A stretch of 33,770 nucleotides of DNA from Ignavibacteria bacterium (GCA_025451455.1 JANWKI010000046.1:1-33770), one strand, 5' to 3'; counted from the first letter of the stretch, positions 24,245-33,550 are shown. Notes: generated from the letters alone by a model not told the origin. A program made the numbers and translations.

Positions 24245-26650
24245 TTAATCAATTAGGTTCTCTTCTGTTATAATTTCATTTTTTTGGTGTTCTTTCCTGT
24301 GATTCTTTCCATTTTGCCCATTAGAATGTTTATGACTATTTCCATTGGAATTAATGCCATTGAGTTTTTTTGTTTCAGATTTCATTTTGCGGTACCTTGT
24401 CAAAAGCGCCAGATAAAATCCCAAGACCATTACAAGTGTTCCGCCCCATACCAGATTTATGAAAGGTTTGATGCTGGCTGTTAAAATAAGTGTTTCGGGA
24501 GCTTCAGGTTTACTTGGTTTGGTTTCGTCAATAATTGCAATATCTACCGTCGATTCGCCAGCAATAGATAATTTTGTGAGAAGGAAAGTGAAATTATCGT
24601 TTCCTGCCAGCCTTGTTGGAATGCTGTTAGACCCGCTTTCCGAAATATGCTGCTCTGGAACAAGTTTTTCTGTCTTTCCGTTTATTGTAACCTCAAATTC
24701 TGCACCCATTATATTTTCTTTACCGCTTGACATATCATCCTTGTTGAATTTTGACCTGTCGAAATCAATGAACTTAATCTTCATTCCATTAATATCTTTT
24801 TCTTCACCTTTCTTAAATGAATGAAGCTGGTCGGGAGTGTAAGGACTCGGCTCATCAATCCCCATCGGGGATAGATAAAGGTCTTTAGTCATTAAATTGG
24901 CAATATCCGGGTTCTTCATTATACCCTCAGAATACTCGCTGTAATACATTATCGGCTGAAGTAGAAATGTTTTGTCATCTTTCTGTACAATAACATTAAA
25001 ATGAAATTTTTCTTCATCTCCGGGTATCGGGGTTGAACCTTTATAAGTAAGTAAATAACCAAGCGCTTGTTTTGGTTCATTAAGCGGGAGTGAAACATTT
25101 TCTTCCTGTGAATATCTTCCGGACCCTATTATCCCCAGGAATAAAAGCATTATGCCTATATGTGCAACATGAGCACCGGCTTTAGTTCTGTTCTTCAGGA
25201 AGATCCTGTAAGCAATTTCTGCATTAATAAAGAATGCAAATATTGCTGCTGCACCGAGAACTGCTATTAAGAGATCTCTTAAACCGAGAATAACAAGTAC
25301 AAGGGTAACAGCAACAGTAAATCCAACTGGCAGGTACAGGCTCTTTAAGAATGTTTTTTCCTCTGAGTGTTTCCATTTCAGAAGAATACTGATTCCGTTG
25401 ATTGCAGCTATAAGTATCGCTAGCGGAATGTTCATCCTGTTGTAAAAATCCGGCTCCACTGTTCCTTTCGAAAGTATTGGCCAGCTAGTGCCCACTGCAA
25501 TCACCAATGCTGCTGCGCAAATTGTCATTGCACCTACAAACAGTGCAGATTCTCTTGAAAGAAGCTGGGCAGATATATCGGTTTTTTCAGCTCTTAAACT
25601 CTTGAAGCGGAATATTAATAATCCGATTCCACCACCTACAAATATCGTGAGGAATACAATCAGGAACAGGTATACTTCCTGTCCGGGATCAACAAAAGAA
25701 TGCACTGATGCATCTCCAAGGACACCGCTTCTGGTGAGAAAGGTTGAGTATAATACCAATGAGTATGCAAGTATACAAAGTAAAAGACTTGTTTTCTTAT
25801 ACTTATTAACTTTTTCTCCTGCAACCATCGTATGTATTGCTCCGACTATTAAAAGCCATGGTATGAATGATGAGTTCTCAACCGGATCCCATGCCCAGTA
25901 ACCGCCCCAGCCAAGTACTCCATAAGCCCAGTAGCCGCCCAGCATTATTCCAAGTCCGAGGATCATTCCGCCAAAAAGCGTCCATGGCATTGCGAGCTTC
26001 ATCCAGACATCGTATTTATTTTTTATCAATGCCGCAATTGCAAAGCTGAACGGTATTGAAAGTGATGTAAATCCGGTAAATAAAATCGGCGGATGTATGG
26101 TCATCCAGAAATTCTGAAGCAGGGGATTAAGCCCTCTGCCGTCCGGGGGAATAAATCCCATCTGAACATCAGCCGGAAATGATTCCCATACAAAAAGATA
26201 AGGTGATTTGATAATAAGTATAAAAAGAAGGAAAGCCTCTATGAGCATAAATACTCCCATGACCAGCGGTTCATATTTATCATCTTTATGGCCTGCGGTA
26301 ACTGCTTCTTTATCTTTATTTGCCAGGTAGGGCATCAAAAATATTCCAAGCATAGCCATGAGGAATGCCCACAAATGGAAACTGCCTTCCTGCCCGGCAT
26401 AAAATGTTGCGATCAGGAGATTCCACGGCAAATCACTTGAGCTGTAGTTCCACACGTAAGTGTATTGAAACTGGTGTGAAATTATGAGGTAAAGAAGAAA
26501 TGCGGCTGATGATATTGTGAGAATTGCCGCCGAATGAAACAACAACCTCGCATATTTTGTATATTTAACATTGCCGCCGTTTGAGATAAAATACAGCAGC
26601 GATGAAAGAATTGCTGATGCAAATGCGGCTTCTATTAGAAATGAACCCAT
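24245..26650 (-). CDS. ccmF: CcmF-type cytochrome c heme lyase subunit
   Basis: The 801-residue multispanning protein carries the WWD heme-handling domain (WGGYWAWDPVENSSFIPW, about residues 248-265) and conserved HPPI (H186). A periplasmic domain follows at about 530-740, ahead of the last membrane helix. The C-terminal tail is rich in Asn, His and Lys and is probably not conserved. CcmF attaches heme to apocytochromes in System I, working with CcmH and heme-loaded CcmE. The other Ccm proteins (A, B, C, E) are not in this window. It follows a CcmD-like peptide gene and a lipoprotein gene in one minus-strand unit with a sigma-54-type promoter at 27350-27364. That would link heme attachment capacity to the cytochrome operons. 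Confidence 0.96.
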   Translation of the reverse strand: MGSFLIEAAFASAILSSLLYFISNGGNVKYTKYARLLFHSAAILTISSAAFLLYLIISHQFQYTYVWNYSSSDLPWNLLIATFYAGQEGSFHLWAFLMAMLGIFLMPYLANKDKEAVTAGHKDDKYEPLVMGVFMLIEAFLLFILIIKSPYLFVWESFPADVQMGFIPPDGRGLNPLLQNFWMTIHPPILFTGFTSLSIPFSFAIAALIKNKYDVWMKLAMPWTLFGGMILGLGIMLGGYWAYGVLGWGGYWAWDPVENSSFIPWLLIVGAIHTMVAGEKVNKYKKTSLLLCILAYSLVLYSTFLTRSGVLGDASVHSFVDPGQEVYLFLIVFLTIFVGGGIGLLIFRFKSLRAEKTDISAQLLSRESALFVGAMTICAAALVIAVGTSWPILSKGTVEPDFYNRMNIPLAILIAAINGISILLKWKHSEEKTFLKSLYLPVGFTVAVTLVLVILGLRDLLIAVLGAAAIFAFFINAEIAYRIFLKNRTKAGAHVAHIGIMLLFLGIIGSGRYSQEENVSLPLNEPKQALGYLLTYKGSTPIPGDEEKFHFNVIVQKDDKTFLLQPIMYYSEYSEGIMKNPDIANLMTKDLYLSPMGIDEPSPYTPDQLHSFKKGEEKDINGMKIKFIDFDRSKFNKDDMSSGKENIMGAEFEVTINGKTEKLVPEQHISESGSNSIPTRLAGNDNFTFLLTKLSIAGESTVDIAIIDETKPSKPEAPETLILTASIKPFINLVWGGTLVMVLGFYLALLTRYRKMKSETKKLNGINSNGNSHKHSNGQNGKNHRKEHQKNEIITEENLID

Positions 26651-26674
26651 TTTATTATGATTTAGTTTGCTTCG

Positions 26675-26821
26675 TTATTTTAATACATTTTGTTGAGTCA
26701 ATTTCTTGACTTTTCTGCTCAGATTTGAAACATACATGAACATACCCGCCCAAACGATAAGGATTATCACCAGTAATCCATAATAAGCGTTCTTGTCCAG
26801 AAAATTATATAAGCTTTCCAT
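26675..26821 (-). CDS. CcmD-like small membrane protein (48 aa)
   Basis: This short frame translates to a 48-residue peptide with one membrane helix (NAYYGLLVIILIVWAGMFMY), followed by a basic, helical cytoplasmic part (SRKVKKLTQQN). Size, topology and position just upstream of ccmF fit CcmD, which helps release heme-loaded CcmE from the CcmABC transporter. The gap to the upstream lipoprotein gene is 12 bases and to ccmF 24 bases. Such peptides are poorly conserved, so the name rests on context. Confidence 0.75.
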   Translation of the reverse strand: MESLYNFLDKNAYYGLLVIILIVWAGMFMYVSNLSRKVKKLTQQNVLK

Positions 26822-26833
26822 TATTACTATTGT

Positions 26834-27319
26834 TTAATTAGGTATTGGCATACCCATTGATTGATAAATATCCTCTATCTGTTTTTTATTCTCCATTGCT
26901 TCACTGTTTTTAGGATCTATTTCAAGTATTTTATTATATCTCTGCAAAGCAGGTTTGTATTTTTTCTTTGGTGAAAGATTAGCTTCAAACATCAGGTAAT
27001 TTGCTGCCCCCAATTGTTTTTCAATATAAGATTTCTTGTCACTTTCTGATTTCGATTTCATGAACTGCGCCTCGGCATCGTCAGCAACCTTCATCATTTC
27101 ATCTGCTTTAGTGTCTCCTTTTGTATCACTTGACTGGTCTTTTGAAAGATTTCTGTGTATTGAGTCATCCGGCATCTGCTGCTGGTTCTGTTGGTTTTGC
27201 TGCTGATTTTGCAGCGGTTTTTGGTTATTTAATAATTCCTTAGGTACTTCTTTAGTACATGAGGTAAATATTACAGTTGAGAGAATTATGATTGAAATAT
27301 TGATTATCTTACTGATCAT
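26834..27319 (-). CDS. Lipoprotein with TPR-like C-terminus, linked to ccm genes
   Basis: The 161-residue product has a lipoprotein leader (lipobox IFTSC). A low-complexity Gln/Asn linker follows (about 33-50). The C-terminal part (residues about 75-155) looks helical and contains one clear TPR-type unit (YKPALQRYNKILEIDPKNSEAM). In System I, CcmI/CcmH proteins carry TPR domains that hold apocytochromes for CcmF, so a similar chaperone role is plausible given the operon. No CcmH redox motif (CxxC) is present. It is the first gene after the sigma-54-type promoter. The function is not certain. Confidence 0.82.
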   Translation of the reverse strand: MISKIINISIIILSTVIFTSCTKEVPKELLNNQKPLQNQQQNQQNQQQMPDDSIHRNLSKDQSSDTKGDTKADEMMKVADDAEAQFMKSKSESDKKSYIEKQLGAANYLMFEANLSPKKKYKPALQRYNKILEIDPKNSEAMENKKQIEDIYQSMGMPIPN

Positions 27320-27349
27320 TGATTTAGTTATGTTAATTATAATAATTAT

Positions 27350-27364
27350 TCAATTTCTGTGCCA
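27350..27364 (-). promoter_or_regulatory. Sigma-54-type promoter of the lipoprotein/ccmD/ccmF operon
   Basis: On the minus strand the site reads TGGCACAGAAATTGA: TGGCAC at -24 and TTG at exact -12 spacing, with A for the final C. Transcription would start near 27338, about 19 bases before the ATG at 27319. The rest of 27365-27609 is AT-rich, with no gene seen. Confidence 0.62.
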
Positions 27365-27609
27365 AATATGACACTCTTTTAATATAATTGTTTATGTTTT
27401 TCTTTAATATGCCCTAATTTTCCACATATTTGATGTAGCGCATTACCCCGAATCAGAGATAAAAATCATATACAAACATAACTAATAGTTTGATTCCAGC
27501 CAATGATATACGTCATATTACCCATCAAATGAATTACAAAAGATAGCTGTAGTTTACCGAATTGGTGGTTTAATCTTAATTCGATAATATCATAACATAA
27601 GCAGAAACC

Positions 27610-28719
27610 TCAATTTACCTGTTTAATCGCTTCCATCAGCTTCTCAAATTCATTGAAGATTTCATCTGTAAAAACAGACTTCATACACTTGTGGGTTCCT
27701 GTATGGCAAATGAAAGTGTTATTTTTCCAATATTTTCTGTTTGTCTTATCAATAGCTGTTTCAGGTGTGTAACAGGGGCTGCATTCAGGTTTTTTCCATA
27801 CATAAAAATGTTTTTTAACAGAATTATCTGAATTCACCGGAGCAAGAATTCTCGGATCTGAAGGTCCGAATATTGAAACTGTAGGTATTTCCATCGCAGC
27901 AGCAATGTGAAGTGATCCCGTATCTCCTGAAATAAAATAATCGCAGCATGCAATCAGTTCATTTTTTATTGTTTCTTTCATTGCTTTAATTTCATCTGGT
28001 AATTTGAATTTTTCATCTAAACGGATTCCTTCGAAAAAGATTATTTTCAGTTCCGGAAACTCCGAATTTATCATTTTAGCCAGCTCAATGTACTTTTCGA
28101 ATTCTAATTTTTTAATATCCATTTCTGTACCGGGGTTATTTCCTCCTTTCGGGAATATTCCGAGAACCTTTTGGCCGGGATTTAATTCCATTTTTTTTCG
28201 GTAAGCACCAATATCAGGCTTTTTGAGTTTTGGCAGCGATCTGAGGGTAGTCAAACCGTTATCAAACAAAATCCTCTGATATCTTTCATATTCGGGCAGG
28301 CTGCTTATGAATACAGAGGTATGGGTAAGATATTTAGTCCCTTCATATCCCAGTCTGTATCGTACTCCGCACAACATCAAAACAAATGAAAGCAAACTTG
28401 ATCTGTGTCCGTAAAAGACCATATCAAATTTCTCTTTACGAACCATCTTAATAAACTTCAAAGTGCCGCTTATCTTCCTGAAAATGTTCTTGTCGTAAAC
28501 ATTTTCAAATAATATTCCGCGCTCAATATCAGGAATAAAGCTGATCATGGGGCTTATCCAGTCAGCATGGGCAAAGGTAATTTCTGAGTCCGGAAAATTA
28601 TATTTCAAAGAACTTACTGCGGGAGTTATGAAAACCGAGTCCCCGAAACAGCATAGCTTGAAAATTAATATTTTATTTACGTTATAGAACAATTTTTTAA
28701 GTTTTGGGATACATATCAA
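27610..28719 (-). CDS. GT9-family (heptosyltransferase-like) glycosyltransferase
   Basis: The 369-residue protein has the GT9 pattern of a GT-B fold. The N-terminal ILIFKLCCFGDSVFITPAV gives the acceptor-side start. The C-terminal nucleotide-sugar part has SGDTGSLHIAAAMEIPTVSIFGPSDP, and WKKPECSPCYTPETA follows. Such enzymes add heptose or a related sugar to lipopolysaccharide core or other glycans at the inner face of the membrane. The start used is a TTG at 28719, because no ATG precedes the first beta strand closely. It is separated by 130 bases from the ligase gene upstream and ends the minus-strand polysaccharide cluster. Confidence 0.88.
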   Translation of the reverse strand: MICIPKLKKLFYNVNKILIFKLCCFGDSVFITPAVSSLKYNFPDSEITFAHADWISPMISFIPDIERGILFENVYDKNIFRKISGTLKFIKMVRKEKFDMVFYGHRSSLLSFVLMLCGVRYRLGYEGTKYLTHTSVFISSLPEYERYQRILFDNGLTTLRSLPKLKKPDIGAYRKKMELNPGQKVLGIFPKGGNNPGTEMDIKKLEFEKYIELAKMINSEFPELKIIFFEGIRLDEKFKLPDEIKAMKETIKNELIACCDYFISGDTGSLHIAAAMEIPTVSIFGPSDPRILAPVNSDNSVKKHFYVWKKPECSPCYTPETAIDKTNRKYWKNNTFICHTGTHKCMKSVFTDEIFNEFEKLMEAIKQVN

Positions 28720-28849
28720 TAGTATTCAATGTTAAACGAATACAAACATAATATTTTGTAAAATCAGGAGAAATGTCATTAGTCATGTCATATTATGTTA
28801 TCAGTATAAATGTACATAAAAGATACTCAAATTACTAAAAGTACCGCAA

Positions 28850-30220
28850 TTATTGATTTGCTTCGGAACTAACGCTGCTAATTTTCATATCTTTATTTGA
28901 GGCTATAAAGTAAACAATACAAATGATCAGGTAAAACTTATAATGCGGTGCAAAATTTGAAAGTGATGAAACAAAAATGATATTAAGGAGGAACAACAAT
29001 GAAATATATTTTCTTTCTTTAATATAAATGTAAATGAGCAAACCGATCAGGGCAAGAAACACAGAAAACCCCATAAGCCCGGTTTCTGAGAGCATAACGA
29101 GAAAGATATTGTGCGGGTTTACTCTATCGATTTTGTGATAACTTTTCAGAAAAGGGTTATCCAGGTTAATATTCGGGTTTTGTGATAACAATACATCCCT
29201 TATCCGCTGCTGGCTGACTTCAAAGAAATTACCCGGTCCCGCGCCAATTACCATGTTTTCCTTAAATAGCCCAAAGGAAGCCTCCCAAATTGTAAGCCTG
29301 CCGTAAGATACTTCGCTTTTAAATCTACTCTTATCAAAAAAAGAAGCTATCCTGACGTAAGTTTGGGGCGTAATTAACTGAAAGAACACAAATAATACAG
29401 TAAATATGTAAATTTCCTTCTTTTCAACAATCTTAAAGGAAAAGAATACGATTACAGTTAAAATGCAAACCAGTAATGATGCTCTCGAAACAAGCATTCC
29501 GAAGATGTATGATCCCAAGGCAAAAAAAGAATACCTGAATATCCTTCCGAAGTTTTTGTAATTAACAAGAAGCAGACCCAGTGAAATAGCAATTGAAAAT
29601 GCGGTTAAATTGGAATCCGTCAGGAAACCCATTGGCCGCATTATTTTTTCCGACCCGATTGACATTGTTGAATGATATGTTTCTGGCCTCCCGAAGCTAT
29701 CAACCAGCAATACATGGAATTGAGGAACATAAAAATCAAGAAATGATCCAAGAATGACCAGAACATTGGAATAGATGAAAGTCCTGATAAAAAAATCAGG
29801 TGCTTCCTCGAAGTACCTAGAAGCTGATACACAAATAATCAGGATACAAGTATAGAAAGCCATTCTTCGTGAAGTAGAGAATGCAGTCTCTGGGAATTGA
29901 GCGTAATTTGATGAAATAAAAGCTATGACTATCAGGACGAATAGCGGAATTATTTTGAATAGGAACACCCTGTCTTTGAAAATCCCTGTGAATTCCCTGA
30001 AAGGTATTAAAACAAAGGCGGCGATAACAAACGGAGTATACTTTATGAACAGGATTACGGAAACATGCAAGAACGGGATATTCAGGTTCAGTTCCGCAAT
30101 GTTGAGCACCAGAAAGTAAACCCAAAACGCCTGAAATATCCTGTATGCGTTTGCTTTATGTATCATATTAAAAGCAATATTTTTTAATAACTTCAGAAAT
30201 AAATTTGATACCAAGCTCAT
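28850..30220 (-). CDS. O-antigen ligase/polymerase-like membrane protein (Wzy/WaaL family)
   Basis: The 456-residue protein is hydrophobic with about 10-12 membrane helices. The large periplasmic loop region carries GRLTIWEASFGLFKENMVIGAGPGNF and then NPHNIFLVMLSETGLMGF, the hallmark of O-antigen ligase/polymerase proteins. It would join or polymerise lipid-linked glycan at the periplasmic face. The ATG at 30220 overlaps the preceding gene by 53 bases. A second in-frame ATG at 30166 starts just after that gene's stop and would give 438 residues; I cannot decide between them. It lies with two GT9 genes and a flippase. Confidence 0.87.
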   Translation of the reverse strand: MSLVSNLFLKLLKNIAFNMIHKANAYRIFQAFWVYFLVLNIAELNLNIPFLHVSVILFIKYTPFVIAAFVLIPFREFTGIFKDRVFLFKIIPLFVLIVIAFISSNYAQFPETAFSTSRRMAFYTCILIICVSASRYFEEAPDFFIRTFIYSNVLVILGSFLDFYVPQFHVLLVDSFGRPETYHSTMSIGSEKIMRPMGFLTDSNLTAFSIAISLGLLLVNYKNFGRIFRYSFFALGSYIFGMLVSRASLLVCILTVIVFFSFKIVEKKEIYIFTVLFVFFQLITPQTYVRIASFFDKSRFKSEVSYGRLTIWEASFGLFKENMVIGAGPGNFFEVSQQRIRDVLLSQNPNINLDNPFLKSYHKIDRVNPHNIFLVMLSETGLMGFSVFLALIGLLIYIYIKERKYISLLFLLNIIFVSSLSNFAPHYKFYLIICIVYFIASNKDMKISSVSSEANQ

Positions 30221-31412
30221 TCAAACAGGGCTTATCTTTACAGCCGGTATCAAAACATGGATTACACCACATTGAACGGAAGAGAGCAATATGGCGGAAT
30301 TTACCGGAAGATACTATTGCTTTAGTACCGCTTTCATCTGTTTCCAGAGTGTCATAATCTTTAAATTCATAGGGCTTCCATAAGGCTGCTGAACCGGGGC
30401 CGAATATTGCAACTGTTCGTATGTACTGAGCAAGATAATGAGACTGGCCGCCATCATAACATACAAGTATCCCCGAACTACGGCAGTCCTTAACCATATC
30501 TTTCAATGCGGGATAAATTTTGTAAGTAATGTTTTCTTTACCCTTAAAGAATTCCATTAGTTTTTTTAACCCATCTGTTTCAAATGAATCTGTAATCAGG
30601 ATTTTGTGATTTGATAACGATTCTATGAGCTCTTTTTCTTTTTCTGGTGAGAGTTTCCTAAGTTTGCTTGTCCCCAGATGAAAAATAATTTCAAACGTAT
30701 TTCCTGGTGAACTCACATCTTTTGTTTCCGCATGTACAAGCGGCAGCCCAGTATCTCTTTTTGGCAGTTTGAACCCTAAAGCATCAGTTATTGTGTATTC
30801 TATCTTCCGTGTCATAAAATCATCGTCTCCTGCCGAAACCCAGTTTGATGAAGAATAATAATCGTAAAACAGAAAAGCTGCAAGTCGGCCGGGACCAATA
30901 GTAAATCCAGATAGATATCGTGCAACAAGTGAATTCCTTTTTAATCCAACCAGGTCAACTGCGGCATCATAATTGTTTTTTTTCAGATTGAGGAGTTCTG
31001 TTCTGAAATCATGTGAAAATATTAAAGGAAATAAAAGGAATTTCATAAACAGTAAGAATCCTCCGATAAAAGGAAACTTAAATATACCGCCTGAGTTATT
31101 ATCAGAAAGTTCAATCTCAATCAAATTATCAGCATACTCAAAGCCATCGAAAACGAATTTGTTGCCGGGGGAAACAATAACATCAATTATCAAATCCGGA
31201 TAATTAGTCTTTATGTCTCTTATAACCGGAAGCGTTACTACAGCGTCACCTATCCTGTCATTTCTGAAAAGAAGTATTCTTTTAGGTACTCCGGTATATT
31301 TTTTTGATGGCTTTATTTTAGAAATAAAACCATTCAACGCATCAACTGCCCCGGAGTTTTTAAGCCGCTTCAGCTTAAGAACAAATGGTATTTTCTGTTT
31401 TTTAATTTCCAT
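30168..31412 (-). CDS. GT9-family glycosyltransferase, second copy
   Basis: At 414 residues this is longer than typical GT9 enzymes because of about 40 basic N-terminal residues before KRILLFRNDRIGDAVVTLPV. The donor side has VCYDGGQSHYLAQYIRTVAIFGPGSAALWKP, where the usual D-x-G-x-x-H of the family is modified. A Cys-rich segment follows near the end (WCNPCFDTGCKDKPC) and recalls the ECSPCY of the other copy. ATG 31412 overlaps the flippase gene by 11 bases, which fits translational coupling; an upstream in-frame start at 31451 would overlap more. It probably adds a sugar to a lipid-linked glycan; the specificity is unknown. Confidence 0.85.
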   Translation of the reverse strand: MEIKKQKIPFVLKLKRLKNSGAVDALNGFISKIKPSKKYTGVPKRILLFRNDRIGDAVVTLPVIRDIKTNYPDLIIDVIVSPGNKFVFDGFEYADNLIEIELSDNNSGGIFKFPFIGGFLLFMKFLLFPLIFSHDFRTELLNLKKNNYDAAVDLVGLKRNSLVARYLSGFTIGPGRLAAFLFYDYYSSSNWVSAGDDDFMTRKIEYTITDALGFKLPKRDTGLPLVHAETKDVSSPGNTFEIIFHLGTSKLRKLSPEKEKELIESLSNHKILITDSFETDGLKKLMEFFKGKENITYKIYPALKDMVKDCRSSGILVCYDGGQSHYLAQYIRTVAIFGPGSAALWKPYEFKDYDTLETDESGTKAIVSSGKFRHIALFRSMWCNPCFDTGCKDKPCLNELGIKFISEVIKKYCF

Positions 31413-32628
31413 CAGCAGAAAACTTTCTGATATAATGGTAACCCGAGACAAAAATCACAAATTCACAAATACCGATTGAAATTGCTGAACCGGCTGCTCC
31501 CATTTGCGGGATCAATATGATTGATATTATTACATTAAGTATGAGAGCAGCAATAAGAATTTTTGCAAACACCATATTTTTGTTCAGTGCTATTAATCCC
31601 TGTGTTATTAGGAAATTAGGGAAGAGGAAAACCAGGGGAAAAGTCAGATACCGCAATATTAAATATGACCTGTCATAATCATTGCCAACAAATGAGAAAA
31701 TAAACTTGCCGCTGAACCAGCAAAATAACCCCGAGAGAATTCCAAATAAGAAAAGCAGCAGAAGTATCTTATTAAACTGAAGCCTGAACTCTTTCAGATT
31801 ATCAGCTGCAAGCTTAACAAAAGCAGGGAAGAGCGCTATTAATAGTATTGAGGGGAAGTTAGTGAAAACTTCAATGATACGATACGCAACGCTGTAAACG
31901 CTTACTTCTTCAAATCCCCTGAAATGTTCCAAAAAAACCTGGTTCAGCCTGAAATATAGGCTGCTGATAATTTCCACCAGGGCAAGTGAAAATACATCCC
32001 TTATGTAATCCCTGAATTCAATTTCCAGTTTATTATCTTTTTCAATATAATGAGTTTCTTCTTTTTTGAAATAACGGAGTATCAGGAGAAAACCAATGAT
32101 CATGCTAAGCATAAATGCCAAAAGTACATTTACACCGGTTTTATTCCAATATACCAGTGCCCCAGCAATTATAATAAATAGTGCTTTCTGGATAATTAAT
32201 ACGATCGCTTCATATTTCATTTTTCCTGCACCCCGGAAAAACGCAAAATAAAGGTTCATCATTGAGCTGAATGCGAGCCCTATGCTTGCATAGACAATAT
32301 ACAGATGAATTTCATTATAAAGGCCGAAAGTAAAAAGGACCAGGTAAAAGACAAACAGCGTAATTACGATACTGTAGAGGCGTATTTTTAGGGCATAATA
32401 AATGCTTGAGTAAAAATTCCGGGCAACATGTTTTGTAAGGATCATATTGCCTCCAAGCTCGAAGAACATCCCAACTATATAGCCGAGAGATACTGCGAAT
32501 TCATATTTGCCGTACTCTACCCCGCCGAGTATCCGGGCAATATACATAATAAATAAGAACATCATTGCCCGGGGAATGATCTGGGCAATTGACTGGTAAG
32601 AAATATTCCTGAGGTTCTTTCTTAGCAA
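31402..32628 (-). CDS. Polysaccharide flippase (Wzx/MVF-type)
   Basis: The 408-residue protein has about 12 membrane helices. Its N-terminal part is typical of oligosaccharide flippases (IARILGGVEYGKYEFAVSLGYIVGMFFELGGN). These proteins move undecaprenyl-linked glycan across the inner membrane. It is the first gene of the minus-strand polysaccharide cluster and overlaps the following glycosyltransferase gene by 11 bases. I see no confident promoter in the 198 bases before it. Confidence 0.88.
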   Translation of the reverse strand: MLRKNLRNISYQSIAQIIPRAMMFLFIMYIARILGGVEYGKYEFAVSLGYIVGMFFELGGNMILTKHVARNFYSSIYYALKIRLYSIVITLFVFYLVLFTFGLYNEIHLYIVYASIGLAFSSMMNLYFAFFRGAGKMKYEAIVLIIQKALFIIIAGALVYWNKTGVNVLLAFMLSMIIGFLLILRYFKKEETHYIEKDNKLEIEFRDYIRDVFSLALVEIISSLYFRLNQVFLEHFRGFEEVSVYSVAYRIIEVFTNFPSILLIALFPAFVKLAADNLKEFRLQFNKILLLLFLFGILSGLFCWFSGKFIFSFVGNDYDRSYLILRYLTFPLVFLFPNFLITQGLIALNKNMVFAKILIAALILNVIISIILIPQMGAAGSAISIGICEFVIFVSGYHYIRKFSADGN

Positions 32629-32736
32629 TAATTCGGAGCCATAATCTTATCATTCATAGATTTCAAAATTAATTATTAATAATTTCTAATGAAATCTACA
32701 AATTTTAACGATTTTGACAGTATTTATCAATTTATT

Positions 32737-32819
32737 GTGGCAATTTCAAATGCCACTTTACTTGGAAACTTATCGCCTAACTTCTTCATAAAGGCGAAGC
32801 AATCTCATAAAGTTATGAG
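32737..32819. repeat. Three short inverted repeats between the flippase and PNPOx genes
   Basis: GTGGCA/TGCCAC (32737-32756, 8-base loop), TCGCCT/AGGCGA (32773-32797) and CTCATAA/TTATGAG (32804-32819) follow one another. The last two lie directly downstream of the PNPOx gene and could end its transcript. The first lies about 110 bases before the flippase start and may be a regulator site. Roles are inferred. Confidence 0.35.
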
Positions 32820-32826
32820 TTTTCGT

Positions 32827-33264
32827 TTAATTCTGTGATTCAAGAACTTTTGCGGGGAACCAGCCCTTTTGAAGTGAGGTAGCAAATATCTTCGAAGACT
32901 CTATTTTAAGAGGCACCATTGGCACAAATGTTTGATACCACGGCATTTTGTTCACTAACATTTCTCTCACACGGGGTTCCTCTTCATCAGGAAGGATCTT
33001 TATGATGGCTTTTCCCTGGATGAAATCTTTCATAGCATCGTTTTGCGAAATTGAATATGCGGCATTTTTATTTGCCAGGATATTCGCAAAACTTTTTCCT
33101 CCTTTTTCAACAAGCAGGTAAATATCAAGCCCGTCACTTGCATAATAAGCACCGAGTATCCATGGCGAATAATCAGTTCCGGTCGTAGCAAGCATAATGG
33201 CGTTATTGCCTTCCATTACTTCTTTTATCTTCAGTTCAACTTCGTTGTTTAGAGTTTCTGTCAT
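32827..33264 (-). CDS. Pyridoxamine 5'-phosphate oxidase-like flavin-binding protein
   Basis: The 145-residue protein has the split-barrel pattern of the PNPOx-like family: an N-terminal helix, then NAIMLATTGTDYSPWILGAYY and LDIYLLVEKGGKSFANILANKNAAYSI, as in small FMN- or heme-binding proteins. It lacks the C-terminal part of true PNPOx enzymes, so it is probably not vitamin B6 synthesis. A clear AAAGGAG ribosome site lies 10 bases before the ATG. It is monocistronic and not obviously tied to its neighbours. The substrate is unknown. Confidence 0.82.
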   Translation of the reverse strand: MTETLNNEVELKIKEVMEGNNAIMLATTGTDYSPWILGAYYASDGLDIYLLVEKGGKSFANILANKNAAYSISQNDAMKDFIQGKAIIKILPDEEEPRVREMLVNKMPWYQTFVPMVPLKIESSKIFATSLQKGWFPAKVLESQN

Positions 33265-33308
33265 TTTGGTTCTGCTCCTTTTAGGTATTTATTTGGATGA
33301 ATTAAGTG

Positions 33309-33316
33309 CAAATATA
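33309..33316 (-). promoter_or_regulatory. Possible -7 element of the PNPOx-like gene
   Basis: The minus strand reads TATATTTG, matching the TAnnTTTG element of Bacteroidota promoters, 44 bases before the ATG at 33264. No clear -33 box is seen. Confidence 0.35.
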
Positions 33317-33550
33317 TTTAAAATCATGATTTAATGATACCTATAACATGATGGGAAAAAACTACCTTTCCAACCATAAAGGAAAATAAATAATCATTAT
33401 TAAACATCGTATTTCGAATTTTCTTGTTGCATTTTTCAGTTAATTTTGGCTGATGTAACAGGAATTGCATTTTATTTATTAAGTTATTTAGGTAGTTTAC
33501 ATGCAAGTCATCTTACATCCTAAATAGGCAACTTCTTCAAATGGTCTCTC

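Noticed and set aside
27610-32628. Polysaccharide cluster as part of the electron transfer system
   Set aside because: The genes form ordinary glycan assembly functions on the opposite strand with no heme motifs or sigma-54-type promoter; adjacency alone is weak evidence.
32737-32756. TGGCATTTGAAATTGC on the minus strand as a fifth sigma-54 promoter, for the flippase gene
   Set aside because: The distance between the GG and GC elements is one base too long for sigma-54, and the similarity is explained by the GTGGCA/TGCCAC inverted repeat.
33324-33506. Minus-strand 60-codon frame in the right intergenic region
   Set aside because: No ribosome site, no recognisable domain, AT-rich composition like the surrounding non-coding DNA.
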